Assembly (NCBI GenBank): GCA_035502095.1
Contig: DATJUX010000043.1
Span: 62,001-126,000, forward strand
Length of the DNA stretch: 64,000 bases
From: JAKANT01 sp035502095
GTDB lineage: Bacteria > Pseudomonadota > Gammaproteobacteria > Burkholderiales > Burkholderiaceae_F
Direction of reading: 5' to 3'
Position numbers and translations under genes: made by a program. This document shows, one piece after another, positions 1-8,778 of the stretch (its first letter is position 1; each line of letters opens with the position of its first letter). The notes below the pieces were generated by a model, which searched no databases, had not been told where the DNA came from, and saw nothing but the letters and a program-made list of their open reading frames with translations.

Positions 1-367
1 CGTGCCGGTCGAACACGCCGCGCAGCACGGCATCGACCTTCATGCGCTGGAAGATGCGGCAATCGGCGGTGCGCGAGAGCAGCCACAACCAGGGCCGCAC
101 TTCCGCGACGTATTCGAAGTAGCGGCCCAGGCCGCCGCCGCGCGTGAAGCGTGCGACGTAGCCGTTGAAGAAGCGTTCGCGGTCGTGCGGCAGCTGCAAG
201 CGGACCTTGGCCTGCTTGCCGAGGATCTTGCGTGGATCGACGGCTTTTTCCAGGCTCAGCAGGTCGACCGTCCCGCGCGGCACTTCACCGAGCGCCTCGC
301 TCCACGCCATGTGGCGGAACAGCAGGTGATCGGCTCCGTCGATCGCAATCGACATCGCTTGCGGCAT
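1..367 (-). CDS. vgrG: VgrG (TssI) spike protein, 5' part only
   Basis: This is the N-terminal part of the T6SS spike protein VgrG, whose trimer caps the Hcp tube. The gene runs off the left edge after about 122 codons, so the gp27/gp5-like core and any effector extension are not visible. Seen on the reverse strand are typical VgrG N-terminal segments: LLFRHMAWSEALG, DLLSLEKAVDP, GYVARFTRGGGLGRYFEY and RPWLWLLSRTADCRIFQ. The start is ATG at 367; a second in-frame ATG at 355 gives MSIAIDG and is equally possible. It is last in the visible tss operon, 204 bases after tssH, so it may also have its own promoter. Confidence 0.9.
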   Translation of the reverse strand, partial: MPQAMSIAIDGADHLLFRHMAWSEALGEVPRGTVDLLSLEKAVDPRKILGKQAKVRLQLPHDRERFFNGYVARFTRGGGLGRYFEYVAEVRPWLWLLSRTADCRIFQRMKVDAVLRGVFDRH

Positions 368-519
368 ACGCTCGGCCCCGTCAGAACGACTTCGCGCCGG
401 GTGGCGCAAGGGTCCGGTGACTCTAGTCAATCGGGCCGTACAGCGTCTAATGACTAAAGTCCGGGGTACTGAGACGCGGGTTCGCTTCGCTCGGTACCGT
501 GTCTCGTTCTCCCCCCTGG

Positions 520-545
520 CCCTCCCCCGCAAGCGGGAGAGGGGG
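520..545. repeat. CCCTCCCCCGC hairpin element, copy 1
   Basis: Arms CCCTCCCCCGC and GCGGGAGAGGG with an AA loop form a near-perfect stem (one mismatch) 27 bases beyond the tssH stop codon. Similar hairpins lie at 6810-6834, 6887-6911 and 22475-22499, all at gene ends. There is no clear T tract, so rho-independent termination is uncertain; it may instead stabilise 3' ends of transcripts. Confidence 0.6.
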
Positions 546-571
546 GCTTGAGCCTTTTCGAATACGCGCCG

Positions 572-3265
572 CTAATCGAACGCGTACTTGAATTCGCCGC
601 CCGACTCGCTGAGGCCGACGCGCGCGATCGCGGCGCCCTGCGCCATCCGCTCGAGGTATTCGCGGCTGATCGTCGGCAACACGGTATTCGTCAGGATCGC
701 ATCCACCACGCGGCCGCCGCTTTCCACCTCGTTGCAGCGGCTGACGATGAGCCTGACCACCGCATCGTCGTAGGTGAACGGCACGCCGTGGTTGGCCTCG
801 ACGCGGCGCTTGATCCGGTCGAGTTGCAGCCGCACGATGTTGCCGAGCATCTCGTCGGTGAGCGGGTAGTACGGAATCGTCACCACCCGGCCGAGCAGCG
901 CAGCCGGGAAAACCTTGAGCAGCGGCTCGCGCAAAGCCTTGGCGATGCCCTCGGCGTCCGGCATCAGCTCGGGGTCCTTGCACAAGCTCATGATCAGGTC
1001 CGACCCGACATTCGACGTGAGCAGGATGATGGTGTTCTTGAAGTCGATGTAGCGGCCCTCGCCGTCCTCCATCCAGCCCTTGTCGAACACCTGGAAAAAG
1101 AGCTCGTGCACGTCCGGGTGGGCTTTTTCGACCTCGTCGAGCAGCACCACGCTGTACGGGCGGCGCCGCACGGCCTCGGTGAGTACGCCGCCTTCGCCGT
1201 AGCCGACGTACCCGGGCGGGGCGCCCTTGAGCGTGGAGACCGTATGCGCCTCCTGGTACTCGCTCATGTTGATCGTGATGACGTTCTGCTCCCCGCCGTA
1301 GAGCGCCTCCGCGAGCGCGAGCGCGGTCTCGGTCTTGCCGACGCCCGACGTGCCGGCGAGCAGGAAGACGCCGATCGGCTTGCTCGGGTTGTCGAGCCGC
1401 GCGCGCGACGTCTGGATGCGCCGCGCGATCATCTCGAGCGCGTGCTTCTGACCGATCACGCGGGTGTTCAGCGTCACGGCCAGCTGCAAGACGGACTCGA
1501 CTTCGTTCTTGACCATGCGCCCGACCGGGATCCCGGTCCAGTCCTGCACCACGCTTGCTACGGCGTGCTCGTCCACTGACGGGAGCACCAGCGGCGCGTC
1601 GCCTTGCAGTGCGGCGAGCTCTTTCTGCAGTTCTACCAGTTCGGCGAGCTGCGCGGCACGCTCGGGCGCCCCCGCGGCGTTCTCGCCTGCCTCCTTGCCG
1701 TCGACGGCCTGTGCGCCCTTGCGCAGTTCCGCACGCAAGGCGAGCAGGCGATCGACCAGCTTCTTTTCTTCCTCGTAGCGCACCTGCAGCCCCGCCAACG
1801 CCTCCTGCGCCTGCTTCAGTTCCTCGGCGACGCGGGTCTTGCGCGCGGCGACATCGATGCCGATCGCCTCCTCGCGCCCGATGATCCCCTGCTCGATCGT
1901 GAGGGCCTCGATGCGCCGTGTCGTGTCCTCGATCTCCGGCGGCGTGGCGTGCTGGCTGACCGCGACACGCGCGCACGCCGTGTCGAGCAGACTTACCGCC
2001 TTGTCCGGGAGCTGGCGAGCCGGGATGTAGCGATGCGACAGCCTGACCGCCGCTTCGATCGCCGCATCCAGGAGTTGCACCCGGTGGTGCTGCTCGAGCA
2101 CGCTCGCCACGCCGCGCAGCATCAGCACCGCCTTTACCTCGGACGGTTCCGGCACCTGCACGACCTGGAAGCGACGGGTGAGCGCGGGGTCCTTCTCGAT
2201 GTGCTTCTTGTACTCGGCCCAGGTGGTCGCGGCGATGGTGCGCAGTTTGCCGCGCGCGAGCGCCGGCTTGAGCAGGTTGGCGGCGTCACCGGTTCCGGCG
2301 GCACCACCGGCACCGACCAGCGTGTGCGCTTCGTCGATGAAAAGGATGATCGGCTTGGGCGAGGCCTGCACCTCGTCGATGACCTGGCGCAGGCGGTTCT
2401 CGAATTCGCCCTTCATGCTCGCGCCGGCCTGCAGCAACCCCACGTCGAGCGTATACAGCGAGACTTCGCGCAGCTGCGGCGGCACATCGCCGCGCGCCAG
2501 GCGCAGCGCGAATCCCTCGACGACCGCGGTCTTGCCGACGCCCGCCTCGCCGGTGAGGATCGGGTTGTTCTGGCGCCGGCGCATCAGGATGTCGACGATC
2601 TGGCGGATCTCCTCTTCGCGCCCGGCCACCGGATCGAGCTCTCCCTTGCGCGCGCGTTCGGTCAGGTCGACCGCGAAGCGCTTGAGCGCTTCCTGCTTGC
2701 CGAGCGCAGCGGGCGGCATCGCGGAGCTCGCCTCGCCGGGCGCGCCCTCGGCGCCGCCGCCATATCCGTCGGTAGCACGCTGCGCGTCCTCGGGCGAGCC
2801 GCGCATGATCGCGCCGAGCTGCTCGACCAGCGCCTCGGCCTTGACGCGCTCGAACTGGCGCGAGATCGCGAGCAGCACGTTGCGCAGCGACGGCGTCTTG
2901 AGGATTCCCACCAGCAGGTAGCCCGTGCGCACGACGGTGTCGCCGAACAGCAAGGAGCCGTACACCCAGCCGCGCTCGACGGCGTCTTCGACATGCGAGG
3001 AGAGGTCGGTGATCGACGTGGCGCCGCGCGGCAACCGGTCGAGGGCGCGCGTGAGGTCGGCCGCGAGCGCGGCGCTTTCGATGCCGAAGTGGCGCATGAC
3101 CCGGTGCAGGTCGGAATCCTGGTTCTGCAGAATCTGGAACAGCCAATGTTCGAGTTCGACGTACGGGTTGCCGCGCAACTTGCAGAACACCGTCGCGCCC
3201 TCGATCGCCTTGTAGGCGAGCGCGTCGAGCTTGCCGAACAAGGCGGCGCGGCTGATCTCGGTCAT
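572..3265 (-). CDS. tssH: T6SS ATPase TssH (ClpV)
   Basis: This is the AAA+ disaggregase that recycles the contracted TssB-TssC sheath in the cytoplasm. The 897 residues are normal for the family. A ClpB-like N domain covers roughly residues 10-150. The first AAA module has Walker A GEAGVGKT at 239-246 and Walker B ILFIDEAH. A shortened middle coiled coil follows, then a second AAA module with GTSGVGKTE and a C-terminal D2-small domain. A Gly/Ala-rich linker near 165-185 separates N domain and D1. It lies 46 bases downstream of tssG in the same operon. A GC-rich hairpin (520-545) follows the stop codon. Confidence 0.97.
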   Translation of the reverse strand: MTEISRAALFGKLDALAYKAIEGATVFCKLRGNPYVELEHWLFQILQNQDSDLHRVMRHFGIESAALAADLTRALDRLPRGATSITDLSSHVEDAVERGWVYGSLLFGDTVVRTGYLLVGILKTPSLRNVLLAISRQFERVKAEALVEQLGAIMRGSPEDAQRATDGYGGGAEGAPGEASSAMPPAALGKQEALKRFAVDLTERARKGELDPVAGREEEIRQIVDILMRRRQNNPILTGEAGVGKTAVVEGFALRLARGDVPPQLREVSLYTLDVGLLQAGASMKGEFENRLRQVIDEVQASPKPIILFIDEAHTLVGAGGAAGTGDAANLLKPALARGKLRTIAATTWAEYKKHIEKDPALTRRFQVVQVPEPSEVKAVLMLRGVASVLEQHHRVQLLDAAIEAAVRLSHRYIPARQLPDKAVSLLDTACARVAVSQHATPPEIEDTTRRIEALTIEQGIIGREEAIGIDVAARKTRVAEELKQAQEALAGLQVRYEEEKKLVDRLLALRAELRKGAQAVDGKEAGENAAGAPERAAQLAELVELQKELAALQGDAPLVLPSVDEHAVASVVQDWTGIPVGRMVKNEVESVLQLAVTLNTRVIGQKHALEMIARRIQTSRARLDNPSKPIGVFLLAGTSGVGKTETALALAEALYGGEQNVITINMSEYQEAHTVSTLKGAPPGYVGYGEGGVLTEAVRRRPYSVVLLDEVEKAHPDVHELFFQVFDKGWMEDGEGRYIDFKNTIILLTSNVGSDLIMSLCKDPELMPDAEGIAKALREPLLKVFPAALLGRVVTIPYYPLTDEMLGNIVRLQLDRIKRRVEANHGVPFTYDDAVVRLIVSRCNEVESGGRVVDAILTNTVLPTISREYLERMAQGAAIARVGLSESGGEFKYAFD

Positions 3266-3311
3266 CGGAAAATCTCCCCTCTATGTCGTTCCGGGCCGAA
3301 GGCGCGGGATC

Positions 3312-4364
3312 TCACACGTTCGCCGGGCCACCACCCAGCCCGCGCTCCTCCGGCGCGAACACGAGGTCATCGCGCGCGACACGGTCGTGCGGTGCGCCGA
3401 GCCACGCCGCATAGCCGAGCGGCGCATCGGCGCCGAGGCGGCAGCCCTGTACATCGCTCGCCGCGAGCGCCACGCGGATATCCCAGACCAGATCGAAGCC
3501 TACATACTGGCGCACCCAGTCGCGCAACGCGCGCACTGCGGTGCCGCCGGGCACGAAGCGGCGATACTGCTCTGCCGAGACGGGGCCGATGTGCAGGCGA
3601 AACTTCGACTGCCGGTCCCAGACTCGTTCACCGGCCACGGCGCCGACCCCGATCTGGCAGGCGGCACCGCCGAAGCCGAGTCGCGTCCGGTCTTCGGGTC
3701 GCAGCGGCAGCCAGTGGCCGACGAACGTCTCCAGCCAGACCGGCACGCCGAGGATCTGCGCCAGGCTGTCCGCCAGGCCTTCGGCGGTGCGCACGCCGCG
3801 TGCGAGCAACGCGATGTGCTGGCGCTTCGTGTCATCGCCGATCGCGTCGCGCTTGCGCGCCGCCGCCGGCGCGAGTCCACCGAGCGCGCCCACGATGGCG
3901 TCGATGCGCGCATCCTCGCGCCGGTCGAGCTCGACCGCGGGCTGGGCCTGTGCCCAGCCGCGGTAGAACAGCAGCAGCATTCGGTGGTGGAAGATGTCGA
4001 CGAACGCGCGCAGGCTGGCGTCGCCGTGCTGTCGCTCCCGGCTGCGCGCGAGTTCGGTGAGATGCAAGGGCAGGGCGCCGTTGGGTCCGAACAGGCCGAA
4101 CATGCGCACGCCGAGGCGCGGGGCGACGGCGCGCTCCGCCTTGCGCAGCGAGCTCACCGGCGCTGGCGCGAAATCCATCTCGGGGTCCTGCGCAACGCGC
4201 ACCGGTTCGTCGGCCGGCCGCAACGCGCGTCCGAGCCGCGGCCGTTCGCGCCAGAGGTTCTCGATCCGGCGCAGCAGCGCATAGAAGTCGTGGCGGAACG
4301 GCGCCTCGGCGACCGTGCGCCAGAAGGCTTCGCGTTCCGTTGCGTCCGTCGCGCCTGGAGTCAT
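3312..4364 (-). CDS. tssG: T6SS baseplate protein TssG
   Basis: This baseplate wedge subunit works with TssE, TssF and TssK. It is 350 residues, normal for TssG (ImpH/VasB). Family features are seen: HDFYALLRRIENL near the start, PRLG with FGLFGPNGALPLHLTE, and a late segment with RLHIGPVS. The open frame extends far upstream through tssF, but the real start is ATG 4364, giving MTPGATDATERE. This start overlaps the tssF stop codon by 4 bases (ATGA), implying translational coupling. The first residues contain the usual REAFWRTV stretch, which supports the choice. Confidence 0.95.
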   Translation of the reverse strand: MTPGATDATEREAFWRTVAEAPFRHDFYALLRRIENLWRERPRLGRALRPADEPVRVAQDPEMDFAPAPVSSLRKAERAVAPRLGVRMFGLFGPNGALPLHLTELARSRERQHGDASLRAFVDIFHHRMLLLFYRGWAQAQPAVELDRREDARIDAIVGALGGLAPAAARKRDAIGDDTKRQHIALLARGVRTAEGLADSLAQILGVPVWLETFVGHWLPLRPEDRTRLGFGGAACQIGVGAVAGERVWDRQSKFRLHIGPVSAEQYRRFVPGGTAVRALRDWVRQYVGFDLVWDIRVALAASDVQGCRLGADAPLGYAAWLGAPHDRVARDDLVFAPEERGLGGGPANV

Positions 4365-6244
4365 AGGACGGGCCGCGTTCCCGCGCGTGGCGGCCAGCGC
4401 TTGATCTCGCCGCGCGTGAGCGAATGCACTGCCGTCTCGGTGAAGCTGTTGATGCCGGCGTAACGCGCGAACAGCCGCTCGAGCACGGCGCCGAGCAGGA
4501 ACAGGCTGCCGCCCTGGAATGCGAGTTCGTCCCCGGTGACGCGGATCTCGACGCCGGCGCCGAAGGTGAGTGGTCCCGGATGCGGCAGGCGCCGCACCAC
4601 CTGGCGTGCATCGACGCTGCGCACGCCTTCGATCTGCTTGCGCATGCCGGCATCGTCGCCAGCGTGCAGGCGCAGGATCGAGCGCAACAGCGCCGCGCCT
4701 TCGCGCTCGTCGGTGTCGACCAGCGACAGGTAGTTGAGGTTGAGATGGCTGATCAGGTCCCAGGTCGAGACTCCGTCCTCGCGCGCGGGACGCGGCCGCG
4801 ACGGTCCGCGGACGAGCTGCACGCGCGCGACCGGCGCGCCCGAATCGAGCTGGAAGTCGTTGCGCCCGGGCGCATCGGCGCCGCCGCCTGGCAGGAGAAG
4901 CGGCAGATCGCGGTTCGTGACCAGCGCTTCGATCGCGAGCTGGCGGATGTCCTCGCGAAACGGCGCTTCCGCCGGATCGACCAGCGCGATGTAGACCTCG
5001 GAGCCGCGATAGGAGGAGCGCGGGCCTTCCTGCCTGGCCGCCGGCGAAACGAGGCGCGGCTCGCGCCGCACGGTGAAGAAGGCCTGCGCCTCCGGCGGCG
5101 CGTCGTGAAAAGTCGTGTAAAGCGGAAGGAAGCGCTGTTCGCCGAAGGCGGCGCCGCCGTAGGCGGTGACCTGCTCGATCCGATAGACCTCGTAGTCGAT
5201 CGGACGCGTGCGATCGGCGACGACATGAAACTCCCACGTCCCTTCGCTGACCTGCACGCGATCGAGCCGCTTGGGCAGCAGGTTGATCGCCGGTGTGCAA
5301 TGCAGGGCGAGGCTGCCGCTGTCGATCAGCGCCTCGAGCGCCGCATCGCCGCGCTCGAACAACAGCACGATCTCGAATTCGTTGCGCGCGACACGGCGTA
5401 CCGCTTCGGCGAGTCCGCCGACTTCGAAGAACAGATATCGCTGCGGCAAGGCTGCGTATTCCTGCAGCAGGCGATAGCCGCGGAAGCCGGCGCGTGCTGG
5501 CGGCAGCAGCGCTTCGGCATCGTCGAACCCGACCGCGCGCACGCCGTTGGGGCCCGCGGCTTCGAACCAGGGCGCCGGACGCTCGGCGGGCAGCACGAGC
5601 GTCCCGAGCAGGCTGCCGAACACGAGTTCGTAGAGGCGGAATGCCGACTCGTCCGGTCCCGAGAGATAGAAGGTCAGCTTGTCGAGCGCGGTCTCCTTGA
5701 GCTTGATGCCGTCGAAGGCGCGCAGGCGGATGCGCAGTCCGCCGCGCACGCGCGCGGCATGCGGCAGCTGGGTCAGCGGCAGGTCGGGCGCGAACGAGAA
5801 GTACTGCACTGCTGCGATTTCGAGCGGCCACAGCGTGACGTCGTGCGCGGTGCGGAACTGACAGCGCGTTTCGGCACCGCGCGCATGCGTCGAACGCAGG
5901 CCGCTGCCGCGCGCCACCGCGACGCCACCGGCCAGCTTGGGTTCCGCGGGATCCGGATGCAGGCGCACCACCGCCATCGACGGCAACGGCGCTGCGAGCG
6001 TCGGGCAGGTGACCTCGGTGAGGTGTTGCACGAAGCGCGGGAACTCGGCCTCGATCTTGAGCTGCACCCGTGCCGCCATGAAGGCGAACCCTTCGAGCAG
6101 CCGCTCGACGTACGGGTCGGCGACCTCGACGCCGTCCAGGCTCAGGCGGCTCGCGATCTTGGGGAACTGGCGCGCGAACTCCGCGCCCATCTCGCGCACA
6201 TGGCCGAGTTCCTGGTTGTAGAGGTCGAGCAGGCGCGGATTCAT
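4361..6244 (-). CDS. tssF: T6SS baseplate protein TssF
   Basis: TssF is the largest baseplate wedge subunit (ImpG/VasA family). The 627-residue protein opens with the conserved MNPRLLDLYNQELGHVREMG and soon reaches EFARQFPKIASRLSL and DPYVERLLEGFAF, all diagnostic. Near the C terminus is the GVEIRVTGDELAFQGGSLFLLGAVL block followed by the Arg-rich end. It starts 5 bases after the tssE stop and overlaps tssG by 4 bases, so tssE, tssF and tssG form a tightly packed baseplate module. Confidence 0.97.
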   Translation of the reverse strand: MNPRLLDLYNQELGHVREMGAEFARQFPKIASRLSLDGVEVADPYVERLLEGFAFMAARVQLKIEAEFPRFVQHLTEVTCPTLAAPLPSMAVVRLHPDPAEPKLAGGVAVARGSGLRSTHARGAETRCQFRTAHDVTLWPLEIAAVQYFSFAPDLPLTQLPHAARVRGGLRIRLRAFDGIKLKETALDKLTFYLSGPDESAFRLYELVFGSLLGTLVLPAERPAPWFEAAGPNGVRAVGFDDAEALLPPARAGFRGYRLLQEYAALPQRYLFFEVGGLAEAVRRVARNEFEIVLLFERGDAALEALIDSGSLALHCTPAINLLPKRLDRVQVSEGTWEFHVVADRTRPIDYEVYRIEQVTAYGGAAFGEQRFLPLYTTFHDAPPEAQAFFTVRREPRLVSPAARQEGPRSSYRGSEVYIALVDPAEAPFREDIRQLAIEALVTNRDLPLLLPGGGADAPGRNDFQLDSGAPVARVQLVRGPSRPRPAREDGVSTWDLISHLNLNYLSLVDTDEREGAALLRSILRLHAGDDAGMRKQIEGVRSVDARQVVRRLPHPGPLTFGAGVEIRVTGDELAFQGGSLFLLGAVLERLFARYAGINSFTETAVHSLTRGEIKRWPPRAGTRPVL

Positions 6245-6249
6245 CGCCG

Positions 6250-6768
6250 CTAACTGACAGCGCGATTGGCCTCGCGCACATTGACCTGCCCGGTCTCGAG
6301 GTCCAGTTCAGTGCGGATCATCACCTCGAGCGGCACCGGCTGCGACCAGAGCAGGCCGGTGATCTCGAGCGCGATCTGGTTGTGCGTGTCGAGGACCGAC
6401 GCCTCCTCCAGCGCGTGGACGCGCAGCGAATCCGGCAGGATGCGCGGCTCGAACAGCACGATCGCCCGGCGCACGTTCTGTTCGAGCGTGGCCACGTCCA
6501 GCGTCGAGGTCTGCGCTCCCGCGAGCGGCGGCAGTCCGTAGTTCAGCACCGAGGCGGCGGCGAAGGGCACGCGTTCGGCTTCGATGTCGAGCGGCTGCAC
6601 CGCGTTGAGGAGCCACGCAAGGTCGCGCAGCACGGCCTGCCGCAATTGTTGCTTGCTGAGGACGCGCGCACTGGGCGCCTCGACCCGCTCCTCGGGGTTG
6701 TCGTCGATCAGCCGGTCGAGCAGAGCCGGCTGCAGGCGGTCGCGCTCAGGCGGTGGGCGGGTGGCCAT
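6250..6768 (-). CDS. tssE: T6SS baseplate protein TssE
   Basis: TssE is the gp25-like baseplate component. It has 172 residues from ATG 6768 (MATRPPPERDRLQPALLDRL). A TTG 15 bases upstream is possible but has no better ribosome-binding site. Family marks are the N-terminal LLDRLIDD, the central SVLNYGLPPLAG (usual form NYGLPDL), the FEPRILP strand and a C-terminal segment on polar acidic residues. Neighbours are tagJ upstream, 114 bases away with a GC hairpin between, and tssF downstream. Its role is inferred from homology and operon position. Confidence 0.93.
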   Translation of the reverse strand: MATRPPPERDRLQPALLDRLIDDNPEERVEAPSARVLSKQQLRQAVLRDLAWLLNAVQPLDIEAERVPFAAASVLNYGLPPLAGAQTSTLDVATLEQNVRRAIVLFEPRILPDSLRVHALEEASVLDTHNQIALEITGLLWSQPVPLEVMIRTELDLETGQVNVREANRAVS

Positions 6769-6809
6769 GTGAACCCAGGTCAACGCATGCCGGCGCCGAC
6801 CTCACGAAT

Positions 6810-6834
6810 CTCCCCTCCCGCGCGCGGGAGCGGG
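6810..6834. repeat. CCCTCC-type hairpin element, copy 2
   Basis: The arms CTCCCCTCCCG and CGGGAGCGGGG around a CGCG core form a GC-rich stem between tagJ and tssE. A second copy of the family lies at 6887-6911, so this 100-base gap carries two hairpins inside the operon. They could moderate expression between tagJ and tssE. Confidence 0.5.
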
Positions 6835-6882
6835 GACGCGGGAAGAAACGATCACCCGTGTCAATTCGCACACCCGCACACC

Positions 6883-7686
6883 CTAACCCTCCTCCGCAAG
6901 TGGGGGAGGGGACAGGATGATTGACCGCGTCTCGAGGAGCGGGAAGTCGTCGTTGTCGGTCGCGAACATCCGTTGGCCGGAACCGATGCCGTCATCGGTC
7001 CATGAGGTCTTGCGCGCGAGCCGCACCAGTCCATCGGCATCGCTTTCCGCGCCGGGGTAGCGCGTCGGAATCAGGCCGACGGTCTCGCCGCCATTGGCGA
7101 AGATGAAATGCGCCGGCAACCAGACCATGTCGCGCAGGTCCTCGGGAGGATCGATGTCGACCTGCGCGAGCGCCCCGAATGGCATCCAGTAGTACTTGCC
7201 GTTGACGATCGCTTCCAGCACCGGTCCGATGCGCGCGTCGGCATCCGCGAGCCACTCGAAGGGTTCGCCGTTGCATGTGCCCGCCGATGCTTCGGCGTCG
7301 CCGAGCGCCTCGTCGCGCAGCCGCATGGCGCCCGCCGCATCGCCGCGTGCCTGCGCATGCAGCGCCTCGACGAGCAGTGCAAGCCAACGGCGCGGCTCGC
7401 CGAAGGCGAGCGGCGTGGCACGGCCCGCGAACACGGCCGCGCGGACGGCCTCGCATTTGATTGCTTCGCGATAGGTGCCGACCATCGGCAACGCCTGCGA
7501 GTCGAGCTGCGCGATGACGTCGAGCTGGCCGAGCGCGCGCTCCCAGGCGCCATGTACGCACAGGAGCTGGAACAGCGCGATCCGATGCCGGCTATCGGCC
7601 GGTTGTGCCTTGACCGCGGCGGTTGCCGCAGCCTGCGCGCCATGCGTATCGCCGCTGCGCAGGCAGACGCGGATGGCATCGTCCAT
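6883..7686 (-). CDS. tagJ: T6SS accessory protein TagJ (ImpE)
   Basis: This 267-residue protein matches the ImpE/TagJ family, an accessory factor that in some T6SSs binds TssB and influences ClpV-driven sheath turnover. Seen are the helical N-terminal half with TPR-like spacing (GDTHGAQAAATAAVKAQPADSRH read in pieces), then FEWLADADARIGPVLEA, the GKYYWMPF segment and a closing RYPGAES stretch, all characteristic. ATG 7686 is 9 bases after the hcp stop codon. The last ten or so residues (SPPPLAEEG) are encoded by the GC hairpin element at 6887-6911, suggesting insertion of that element replaced the original C terminus. Confidence 0.93.
   Translation of the reverse strand: MDDAIRVCLRSGDTHGAQAAATAAVKAQPADSRHRIALFQLLCVHGAWERALGQLDVIAQLDSQALPMVGTYREAIKCEAVRAAVFAGRATPLAFGEPRRWLALLVEALHAQARGDAAGAMRLRDEALGDAEASAGTCNGEPFEWLADADARIGPVLEAIVNGKYYWMPFGALAQVDIDPPEDLRDMVWLPAHFIFANGGETVGLIPTRYPGAESDADGLVRLARKTSWTDDGIGSGQRMFATDNDDFPLLETRSIILSPPPLAEEG
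6887..6911. repeat. CCCTCCTCCGC hairpin element, copy 3
   Basis: The arms CCCTCCTCCGC and GTGGGGGAGGGG form a stem with an AA loop, overlapping the 3' end of tagJ and supplying its final codons and part of its stop region. It belongs to the same family as 520-545 and 22475-22499. Confidence 0.6.
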
Positions 7687-7695
7687 GGGGGGTGC

Positions 7696-8226
7696 TCAGG
7701 CGTCGATGGCGAACGTCGTGGCGCCGCCGCGCCCGCCGGCGGGAGTCTGCGGCTTGTATTCGATCTCGATCTTCGCGAACGCGAACGTCACCTGCTCGAC
7801 CACGTTGCCATGTTCGTCGGCCGCGTAGTCGAGGTCGACCACGCGGCCGTCGGTGAGCGTCACCTTGAAGAAATCCTGCTGGCCCTCGCCCGCCTTGCGC
7901 ATCGTCAGCACGGCGGTGCGCACCGAGTCGTTGCTGCCGAGCACCGCCATCAGGGACGTCGTGGCCTTGTCGAGGCGCTTGTAAACGGTGAGAGGACGCA
8001 GCGAGCGACGCTGGCCCGCCTGGCGCGCCGACCCGCCGCCGCCGGTCGGCGCCGCCGCGGCGACCTGCTGCGTCATGCCCCAGCTCCATCCGTGCACGAC
8101 GATTTCATCGCTGTGGTCGGTGGCGGCGGCCTCGCCCTTGATGTCGCCCGCGCGCGCCGAGCGCACCGCAAGGAACATGTCGGCACCCGTGGAGGTGCCG
8201 ACCGCCGATGACATCACCGCCGACAT
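7696..8226 (-). CDS. Hcp-family T6SS tube protein, divergent paralogue
   Basis: This is a second Hcp-type protein of 176 residues, next to the canonical hcp. Hcp features are clear: MFLAV, an IKGEA motif, HSDEIVVHGWSWGM, the KAGEGQQDFFKVTL strand and a late FAFAKIEIEYKPQ. It differs from the neighbour by a longer N terminus (about 16 residues before MFLAV) and by a Gly/Ala-rich insert after WSWGMTQQ. ATG 8226 is used; internal ATG codons at residues 5 and 17 are alternatives. It could form part of the tube, cap it, or carry cargo; sequence alone does not decide. Confidence 0.88.
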   Translation of the reverse strand: MSAVMSSAVGTSTGADMFLAVRSARAGDIKGEAAATDHSDEIVVHGWSWGMTQQVAAAAPTGGGGSARQAGQRRSLRPLTVYKRLDKATTSLMAVLGSNDSVRTAVLTMRKAGEGQQDFFKVTLTDGRVVDLDYAADEHGNVVEQVTFAFAKIEIEYKPQTPAGGRGGATTFAIDA

Positions 8227-8260
8227 TTTTCGCGTCGTGCCGCAGGAGGCGCGCGAGACG

Positions 8261-8743
8261 TCAGCGCGTTTCCGTCGTCGCGACGTTCCAGCCGAACTTG
8301 ACCGATCCGCCGAGTGTCCCCTTTTCGTCCATCGGCTTGTAGTCGAACTCGATGTCGACGTATGAAATCGCCACCGTCTCCATGATCTCGCCGCCGCTCG
8401 CCGCGCTGGGCTGGGCCGAAGTGATCATGCATTCCTTCAGCGAGATCTTCATGAAGTCCTTCTGACCTTCGCCGGCCTGGCGCGCGGTGCAGACGATGGT
8501 CGGGAAGTGCTTGCCTTGCGCGCAATGCTTGGCGATCACCGGCGAGGCCTTGTCGTACTTGTGCGTGAACACGAATTCACCCGGAATCGCCTTGCCCTTG
8601 GCCTGTCCGCCGACCCCCGAGCCCACCGCGGACGGCTGATGCACGTTCCAGCTCCAGGAGATGCAATCGATCTCCCCCTTGTGATCCTTGTGGATGGACT
8701 CGCTTTCAACGCCTTCGATCTTCACGTGGCAATCAATGGGCAT
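8261..8743 (-). CDS. hcp: T6SS tube protein Hcp
   Basis: Hcp hexamers stack into the inner tube that is expelled during contraction. The 160-residue protein begins MPIDCHVKIEGVESES and contains GEIDCISWSWNVHQ, EFVFTHKYDKASP, the C-TARQAGEGQKDFMKI block and YVDIEFDYKP, matching the Hcp1 type found with TagJ-containing systems. A strong ribosome-binding sequence AGGAGG lies about 5 bases before the ATG (plus-strand 8749-8754), fitting the high output expected for a tube subunit. It sits between tssC and the divergent hcp paralogue. Confidence 0.97.
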   Translation of the reverse strand: MPIDCHVKIEGVESESIHKDHKGEIDCISWSWNVHQPSAVGSGVGGQAKGKAIPGEFVFTHKYDKASPVIAKHCAQGKHFPTIVCTARQAGEGQKDFMKISLKECMITSAQPSAASGGEIMETVAISYVDIEFDYKPMDEKGTLGGSVKFGWNVATTETR

Positions 8744-8778
8744 GGGGACCTCCTGGAGTCAAGCGGATCGGAACGGGT

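Noticed and set aside
520..545. Rho-independent terminator after tssH
   Set aside because: The stem is strong but no T tract follows on either strand, so it is listed as a repeat element instead.
1604..4060. An 818-codon open frame on the plus strand opposite tssH and tssG
   Set aside because: Composition is Arg/Ala/Leu-rich without any family signature, as expected for the antisense of high-GC genes; tssH and tssG are certain.
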